The notes under the pieces were generated by a model. The model did no database searches. It was not told the DNA's origin and saw nothing but the letters and a program-made list of their open reading frames with translations. Below, in pieces: positions 3,566 to 9,116 of a stretch of DNA of 9,116 nt (position 1 is the stretch's first letter; every line of letters begins with the position of its first letter). Location: assembly GCA_902478055.1 (NCBI GenBank), contig CABSJL010000038.1, forward strand, positions 1-9,116, in the 5' to 3' direction. Source of the stretch: an uncultured Veillonella sp. GTDB lineage: Bacteria; Bacillota; Negativicutes; Veillonellales; Veillonellaceae. A program made the translations under genes and the position numbers.

Positions 3566-6500
3566 ATGGATAATACATTAACACAGCTGCTTTCACAGAA
3601 CCCATCCTTTGTGGATGGGCTAAACGCATTTCAGCGGAAAGGAAAGTCAGTCATATATGGTCTTAGTGGATCTCAAAAGAGTTTCCTCTTAAACCAAGCT
3701 TTTTCTACGGGTCTTACAAAGCCTGTAGTTATCGTAGTCCATGATAAGGACCATAAAGAGATGTGGGAACGGGATTTAGCCTTTTTCTGGCCTAATATTC
3801 CTGTCCTATCATTTCCTATAACAGATCATGTGGACTTTACAACGATTGCTCGTAGCCTTGAGGACCAAGGGGCACAAATGCGTGCCTTAGCATTGCTTGC
3901 ATGGCAAGAACCTGCCGTAGTCATAGCGAATGCTGAAGAGGTTACACAATATGTGGTATCGCCACAATATTTAAAAGGGCAGTCGTTACATTTTTCTTTG
4001 AATGATACGATTGAACGCGATATAGCTCTTGAACAGCTCGTTACAATTGGATATGAACGTGTAGACCAGGTGGAACAACGTGGTCATTTTGCCGTGCGCG
4101 GGGATATTTTAGACATATATCCTGTTAATAGTGAACATCCTATACGTATTGAATTCTTTGGCGATGAAATTGATACGTTGCGGTTCTTCTCTGTGGAGAA
4201 CCAACGTTCCATTGAACAAATTGATTCTTATACAGTGACACCTTTCTTTCTTGGTAAAAGTGATGCAGATTGCACCTTATTATCCTATGTGAACGAAGGC
4301 ATTCTTATTTACGATGAGCCTGGTCGTATTCAGGAAGCATTAAAGAAATTCCTTAAGGAGGATCCAACACATCGTAAAAATCATTGCGACTGGAGTGAAT
4401 TACAACGTACTGTAGAGGCTACAAATCAAGTAGCTTTCACATTTATGCAACAACGCTCTATCGGGCTACCTGGATTTAACCCAATCGGTATTCAAGGTAA
4501 GACGATGACGAGCTTTGAGCGTCAAATTCCACTCCTAACAGATGAAATTAAGCAATGGCATCGCCTCAATCATCAAGTTGTATTGGTATTAAATAATCAA
4601 CAACGAAGAGAAGGGATTGAACGTGCCCTTGAAGGGGAAAACATTGATTTTGTTCATAGTGCGGAATGGATTGCAAAGCCTAATACGGTAGTTATCTTAC
4701 AAGGTTTATTGACCGATGGCTTTGAATTACCAAATAGCCATTTAGTAGTTGTCGTAGAAGGTAATATTTACGGACAACAAAAACGCAAACTTCGGAACAA
4801 GCCTAAAAAGGGTCAAGAAATTAATTATTTCACCGATTTAACGCCTGGTGACTATGTTGTACATAGTATGCACGGTATTGGTAAATATATTGGCCTTAAA
4901 ACGATAGAAACAGAAGGTATTCATCGGGATTATATTGAAATTGATTATGCGGGATCAGATAAATTATTCTTACCTGCCAACAACTTAGATCAATTACAAA
5001 AGTATATTGGTAATGAAGGTGATGTGCCGCGCATCAATAAAATGGGTGGCCGTGACTGGGCTAAGGTTGTTACAAAGGCAAAGAAATCTATTGATGATTT
5101 AGCAGATAAGTTAGTTGACCTCTATGCACAGCGTGAAATAACGCAAGGCTTTGCATTCTTGCCTGACCAACCGTGGCAGCAGGAATTTGAAGATGCATTC
5201 CCTTATGAGGAAACGGAAGACCAATTACAAGCCACAGCAGAAATTAAGGAGTCCATGGAAAAACCAGTTCCTATGGATCGTTTGCTTGCTGGTGATGTAG
5301 GATTTGGTAAAACAGAAGTGGCCATGCGTGCCATCTTTAAGGCTGTTATGAGCGGCAAACAAGTAGCGGTACTTGTGCCAACTACTGTTTTGGCACAGCA
5401 ACATTTCCAAACCTTCTTGAACCGTTTTGCTCCATTTGGTGTCAAGGTAGATGTACTCAATCGTTTCCGCAGTACAGCAGAGAAAAAACAAGTTCTAAAA
5501 GGCGTTGAGGATGGCTCTATTGATGTTCTTATCGGCACACATTCGTTGCTTAATAAAAAGGTTGTCTTCAAAGATTTAGGTATGCTCGTAGTAGATGAAG
5601 AACAACGTTTCGGGGTAGCTCAAAAGGAAAAATGGAAAGAGTGGGCCAATAATATTGATGTACTCACCTTGAGTGCCACACCAATTCCTCGGACATTACA
5701 TATGTCCCTCGTTGGTGTTCGTGAGATGTCCGTTATCAATACGCCACCAGAAGAACGTTTACCTGTTCAAACCTATGTAGTGGAATATGATATGAACCTC
5801 GTGGCCGATGCGATTAAGCGCGAATTGGCACGTGGTGGTCAGGTTTACTTTGTATATAACCGCGTAGCATCCATTAATCATATGGGTGAGTTACTAGCAG
5901 AAGCTTTACCAGACTTGCGCTATGCCATTGCTCATGGACAGATGACAGGCCGTCAAATTGAGGAAATCATGACTGATTTCTATGAAGGCCATTATGATGT
6001 ATTATTGTCTACTAGTATCATCGAAACTGGTCTAGATATACCAAATGCGAATACCATCATCATTTATGATGCGGATCGCTTAGGCTTATCTCAGCTATAT
6101 CAAATGCGTGGCCGTGTAGGACGTTCTCGTAGACGGGCCTATGCATACTTTATGTATCGACCTGATAAAATGCTCTCTGAAGCGGCAGAAAAGCGCTTAA
6201 AAGCTATTGAAGAATTCACAGAGCTCGGCGCTGGTTTTAAATTGGCTATGCGCGACTTAGAAATTCGCGGTGCTGGTAACCTCTTAGGTTCACAGCAACA
6301 TGGCAATATTGCATCTGTCGGCTTTGGTATGTACGTGAGCATGCTTGAAGAAGCCATTGCGAAGGCTCAAAATAAAGAGGTTGAACGGGAAGTATCTATT
6401 GACCCAGCCATCGACCTAGAGGTAGATGCTTTTATCGACGATGCATATATCAAAGATAGTGCCCGTAAGATTTCTGTATATCAACGATTATTACATATTA

Positions 6501-6862
6501 AATCGAAAGAACAGCTTGATGATATGACGGATGAACTCATCGATCGTTTTGGTACGCCAACAGATCCGGTAGATCGTTTGTTACGCATTGCTCAAATCAA
6601 AGAACAAGCACGTTTACTGGGCATTAAAAGTATTGTCCGTAGAGGTCAGCAGCTTACCATTCATTGGCATGACGATTCCAAGATGGCTGACTGGGATATG
6701 GGGGCTGTACGGGAAGATCTCTGGAAGAAGATGAAATTTGCAGATACTAAGCCGGCTACATTATATGTGAGCCTCAATGGTATGAAAGGTTCTATTTTGA
6801 CCATTACGGAAGCGGTGATGAAGGCTTTGAGCCAAAAATCATCGTCTAAGGAGGGCCTATGA
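3566..6862 (+). CDS. mfd: Mfd, transcription-repair coupling factor
   Basis: Mfd is a DNA translocase that removes RNA polymerase stalled at lesions and recruits UvrA for nucleotide excision repair. At 1098 residues it is slightly shorter than the E. coli protein (about 1150). The N-terminal part is UvrB-like (around 162-205, with RGDILDIYP from 178). The RNA-polymerase-interacting CarD-like domain is at about 426-481 (TPGDYVVHSMHGIGKY). The ATPase has Walker A GDVGFGKT at 576-583, DEEQ at 677-680, SATP at 703-706 and arginine-finger motif GRVGRS at 849-854. The C-terminal TRCF domain ends the protein. All key motifs are intact. The start at 3566 gives a normal N-terminus but only a weak ribosome site (GGTG). 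The upstream ATG at 3556 is out of frame. It heads an operon: its TGA overlaps the next start by 4 bp. Confidence 0.97.
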   Translation: MDNTLTQLLSQNPSFVDGLNAFQRKGKSVIYGLSGSQKSFLLNQAFSTGLTKPVVIVVHDKDHKEMWERDLAFFWPNIPVLSFPITDHVDFTTIARSLEDQGAQMRALALLAWQEPAVVIANAEEVTQYVVSPQYLKGQSLHFSLNDTIERDIALEQLVTIGYERVDQVEQRGHFAVRGDILDIYPVNSEHPIRIEFFGDEIDTLRFFSVENQRSIEQIDSYTVTPFFLGKSDADCTLLSYVNEGILIYDEPGRIQEALKKFLKEDPTHRKNHCDWSELQRTVEATNQVAFTFMQQRSIGLPGFNPIGIQGKTMTSFERQIPLLTDEIKQWHRLNHQVVLVLNNQQRREGIERALEGENIDFVHSAEWIAKPNTVVILQGLLTDGFELPNSHLVVVVEGNIYGQQKRKLRNKPKKGQEINYFTDLTPGDYVVHSMHGIGKYIGLKTIETEGIHRDYIEIDYAGSDKLFLPANNLDQLQKYIGNEGDVPRINKMGGRDWAKVVTKAKKSIDDLADKLVDLYAQREITQGFAFLPDQPWQQEFEDAFPYEETEDQLQATAEIKESMEKPVPMDRLLAGDVGFGKTEVAMRAIFKAVMSGKQVAVLVPTTVLAQQHFQTFLNRFAPFGVKVDVLNRFRSTAEKKQVLKGVEDGSIDVLIGTHSLLNKKVVFKDLGMLVVDEEQRFGVAQKEKWKEWANNIDVLTLSATPIPRTLHMSLVGVREMSVINTPPEERLPVQTYVVEYDMNLVADAIKRELARGGQVYFVYNRVASINHMGELLAEALPDLRYAIAHGQMTGRQIEEIMTDFYEGHYDVLLSTSIIETGLDIPNANTIIIYDADRLGLSQLYQMRGRVGRSRRRAYAYFMYRPDKMLSEAAEKRLKAIEEFTELGAGFKLAMRDLEIRGAGNLLGSQQHGNIASVGFGMYVSMLEEAIAKAQNKEVEREVSIDPAIDLEVDAFIDDAYIKDSARKISVYQRLLHIKSKEQLDDMTDELIDRFGTPTDPVDRLLRIAQIKEQARLLGIKSIVRRGQQLTIHWHDDSKMADWDMGAVREDLWKKMKFADTKPATLYVSLNGMKGSILTITEAVMKALSQKSSSKEGL

Positions 6863-8466
6863 ATCGATTTTTAAAGGGGGCTATGATTTTAACCTTAGCT
6901 GGGATTATCGTTAAGGTTATCGGTGCTTTCAGTAAAGTCCTTATTGCACGCGTTCTCGGTGGTGAAGGGATTGGCCTATATATGATGGCCTATCCGATTT
7001 ATCAAATTATCGTTAGTATTTCCGCTGCAGGCATTCCTGTTGCTATATCTATTATGATTGCGGAAAAGCTAGCTAATGATGATATGCGGGGCGTACAACA
7101 GGTATTTTCCGTATCGTTAAAGGTGTTAACACTATTAGGCCTTGTATTTAGTGTAGCTTTATACGGCAGTGCACAGTGGCTCATAGATACCCATATTATT
7201 ACAGATCCTCGTGCACTCTTAGCGATTCAGCTATTGTCGCCAGCTATCTTCATCGTTACAATTTTGAGCTGTTTTAGAGGTTACTTCCAAGGCTTCCAAT
7301 ACATGGTGCCTACGGGAACTAGCCAAGTCTTTGAACAAATCTTCCGCGTATCCTCTATGGTGGGCTTAGCCTATTATTTCATTGATAGAGGGCTACACTT
7401 GGCGGCAGGTGGTGCAACGTTTGCTACATTCCCCGGTGTATTAGCTGGATTGCTCGTATTGATTTACTTTTACTATCGTCAGCGTCGTGTACGGGCGCAA
7501 ATGTTGGCGCAGCAGAATCCAAATGCTATCGGTGAAAGCAATAGCTCTGTAGTGAAACGACTATTTAGCTTGGCTATACCAGTATCAATGGCCAATATTA
7601 TGTTGCCTATGGTATCTCTTATCGATACATTTATCGTCCCAAAGAGATTGATGGATATCGGGTATTACCTCAATGAAGCGACAACACAATTTGGCTATCT
7701 CACAGGGATGGCTACATCGTTAATTGGGTTACCTATCATTTTGACTACATCCTTGGCTGCTAGCCTTGTACCAGCCGTATCTGAGGCCCATGCTCAAGGC
7801 GATGTGCACCGGATTGTACAGCGCGCCGGTACAGCCATTAAAATTGCCAATATGTTTACCATACCAGCTTGCATTGGGCTCTGCGTATTAGCGACACCTA
7901 TATCTAAATTTATATATGCAACGCCTCATGCTGGCCCTGTTATTGCTGTTATTAGCTTGAGTATTATATTCTTAGGGTGGCAACAGATTACAGCAGGTAT
8001 TTTGCAGGGCTTAGGTAGAACGGTTATTCCAATGGTAGCCATTTTTATTGGTCTGTTGGCTAAGACATTCTTGGACTATCAATTGACAGGTACTATTGAA
8101 CTTGGCATTAATGGTGCTGCATGGGCAACGAATTTAAACTTTGCCATTGCTGCACTTATAAACTATATATTTGTTAAAAAATATGTAGGCTCCGTACTGA
8201 ATAAATTAGAACTATTAAAAATTGTGGTATCTGCCATGGCTATGGGCGGTGCCACACAGGTGGTATATGTGACGACCGTAGAACTGTTCGGTAACGGTGG
8301 TGCCGTAGCAGCGGCTATTATTGTGGCTGTATTTGTGTATGGTTTATCCCTATGGTTAACAAAGGCCGTTGTGAAAGCTGATATGTATCATTTCCCTGTT
8401 ATAGGTAAGCGCTTACAAGCTCGCCGAGATAAGGAGGAGGCTAAGCTATATGAAGAACAATACTGA
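6859..8466 (+). CDS. MOP-superfamily flippase, SpoVB/YabM-like polysaccharide transporter
   Basis: This 535-residue integral membrane protein belongs to the MVF/PST branch of the MOP exporter superfamily, which moves lipid-linked sugars (lipid II or polysaccharide units) across the cytoplasmic membrane. Features that show this are the N-terminal helix with LTLAGIIVKVIGAFSKVLIA followed by RVLGGEGIGLYMMAYPIY, the many hydrophobic segments spread over the whole length (I estimate 12-14), and the late motif ITAGILQGLGR. The tail from about residue 510 is charged and cytoplasmic. The start ATG overlaps the mfd stop (ATGA), and AAGGAGGG lies just upstream (6848-6855), which suggests translational coupling. 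In Bacillus the same place is held by yabM, a spoVB paralogue. MurJ-like lipid II flipping and another glycan role cannot be told apart here, so no symbol is given. Confidence 0.9.
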   Translation: MNRFLKGAMILTLAGIIVKVIGAFSKVLIARVLGGEGIGLYMMAYPIYQIIVSISAAGIPVAISIMIAEKLANDDMRGVQQVFSVSLKVLTLLGLVFSVALYGSAQWLIDTHIITDPRALLAIQLLSPAIFIVTILSCFRGYFQGFQYMVPTGTSQVFEQIFRVSSMVGLAYYFIDRGLHLAAGGATFATFPGVLAGLLVLIYFYYRQRRVRAQMLAQQNPNAIGESNSSVVKRLFSLAIPVSMANIMLPMVSLIDTFIVPKRLMDIGYYLNEATTQFGYLTGMATSLIGLPIILTTSLAASLVPAVSEAHAQGDVHRIVQRAGTAIKIANMFTIPACIGLCVLATPISKFIYATPHAGPVIAVISLSIIFLGWQQITAGILQGLGRTVIPMVAIFIGLLAKTFLDYQLTGTIELGINGAAWATNLNFAIAALINYIFVKKYVGSVLNKLELLKIVVSAMAMGGATQVVYVTTVELFGNGGAVAAAIIVAVFVYGLSLWLTKAVVKADMYHFPVIGKRLQARRDKEEAKLYEEQY

Positions 8467-9116
8467 TAAGCCAGTATCGGTACAACCATTAGTAGATGTG
8501 GTAAAAGCTTTGCGTGCTCCGAATGGTTGCCCTTGGGATCAAAAGCAAACTCATGAGTCGTTGCGTCGATATTTCATCGAAGAAACCTATGAAGTAGTAG
8601 ATGCTATCGATAATAAAGATATGCCAAATCTTCGTGAAGAACTTGGTGATGTATTATTACAAGTTGTCTTTCACAGTCAATTAGCTGAGGAAGCAGGTCA
8701 ATTTACATTAGAAGATGTAATTCACGATGTGACAGAAAAGATGATTCGTCGTCATCCCCATGTTTTTGACCCTAAAAATAATGAAAAATCATACAGTTGG
8801 GATGAATTAAAGGCGCAAGAAAAGAAAAATATACAAAAATCTGTATTGGATGGTGTATCCAAAGGTTTACCTGCATTAGTAGCGGCTTACAAACTACAAG
8901 AAAAGGCTGCAAAGCTAGGTTTTGACTGGGATGAGCTCGATCCAGTTTGGGCGAAAGTTTCCGAAGAAATGGGTGAATTTAAGGAGGCTATTGCCCAAGA
9001 AGATAGAGAAAATATGGAAAAAGAAGCGGGAGATGTGCTTTTTTCCTTGATTAATCTATTAAGATGGTATAAAATAAGCGGTGAAAATGCACTAAATCGC
9101 ACAAACACAAAGTTCC
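8450..9116 (+). CDS. mazG: MazG, nucleoside triphosphate pyrophosphohydrolase (3' end missing)
   Basis: MazG hydrolyses NTPs and dNTPs to the monophosphate and pyrophosphate and is thought to clean the nucleotide pool. The first 222 residues are present and the frame is open to the window end. Usual length is about 260-270, so roughly 40 residues are missing. The first MazG domain has CPWDQKQTHESL (27-38), E44-E45 and E48, and REELGD (62-67), the metal-binding EExxE...ExxD set. The second domain has EEMGEF (172-177) and EAGD (192-195), also with the acidic residues kept. It starts 17 bp inside the flippase gene in another frame, behind AAGGAGGAGG (8431-8440), again suggesting coupling. In Bacillus YabN the domain is fused to a tetrapyrrole methylase domain. 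This protein starts directly at MazG. Confidence 0.95.
   Translation, partial: MKNNTDKPVSVQPLVDVVKALRAPNGCPWDQKQTHESLRRYFIEETYEVVDAIDNKDMPNLREELGDVLLQVVFHSQLAEEAGQFTLEDVIHDVTEKMIRRHPHVFDPKNNEKSYSWDELKAQEKKNIQKSVLDGVSKGLPALVAAYKLQEKAAKLGFDWDELDPVWAKVSEEMGEFKEAIAQEDRENMEKEAGDVLFSLINLLRWYKISGENALNRTNTKF

Noticed and set aside
5203..5571. Minus-strand open frames inside mfd, also at 5225-5491 and 6139-6357
   Set aside because: They are shadows of the strongly conserved mfd coding frame.
7002..7184. Minus-strand open frame inside the flippase gene
   Set aside because: Shadow frame with no ribosome site or family likeness.
8887..9108. Minus-strand open frame inside mazG
   Set aside because: It overlaps the second MazG domain on the other strand, whose motifs are clear.

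Overview
The window looks like chromosomal DNA of a low-GC Firmicute of the class Negativicutes, most likely Veillonella or a close relative. This rests on AT-rich intergenic DNA, sigma-A type promoters with 17-bp spacers, strong AGGAGG ribosome sites, CCA-encoding tRNA genes, a cobalamin riboswitch and the order mfd - MOP-family flippase - mazG. The genus is an inference from protein flavour and was not tested by a search.

Left part (1-1332): about 1.3 kb without a credible protein gene. Bases 60-600 are GC-richer than what follows and packed with inverted and direct repeats. Two 58-bp repeats (222-279, 340-397) are followed by two copies of a two-stem hairpin element (441-510, 526-595) whose stems differ by paired, compensating changes. 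Bases 601-1060 are very AT-rich with no gene. At about 1065-1332 there is a candidate small RNA: a 5' hairpin, a long-range closing stem, a nearly G-free interior with three UCCC motifs, and a strong intrinsic terminator.

Middle part (1333-3390): three tRNA genes, Trp(CCA), Arg(ACG) and Leu(TAG), each with its own promoter and, for Arg and Leu, a clear terminator. Between Arg and Leu lie a leftward two-gene operon (a small XRE-type HTH protein and a secreted protein of unknown function) and, divergent from it, a cobalamin riboswitch with its own promoter and terminator. The riboswitch has no gene behind it: the read-through region (2953-3125) holds only broken frames and ends at another terminator, so it is an orphan, a controller of a small RNA, or a remnant.

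Right part (3390-9116): a rightward operon of mfd (transcription-repair coupling factor), a polysaccharide/lipid II-type flippase and mazG (NTP pyrophosphohydrolase, cut by the window end). The genes overlap by 4 and 17 bp and each downstream gene has a strong Shine-Dalgarno site, so they are probably translationally coupled. The order resembles the mfd - (spoVT) - yabM - yabN segment of Bacillus, without spoVT and with a stand-alone MazG.
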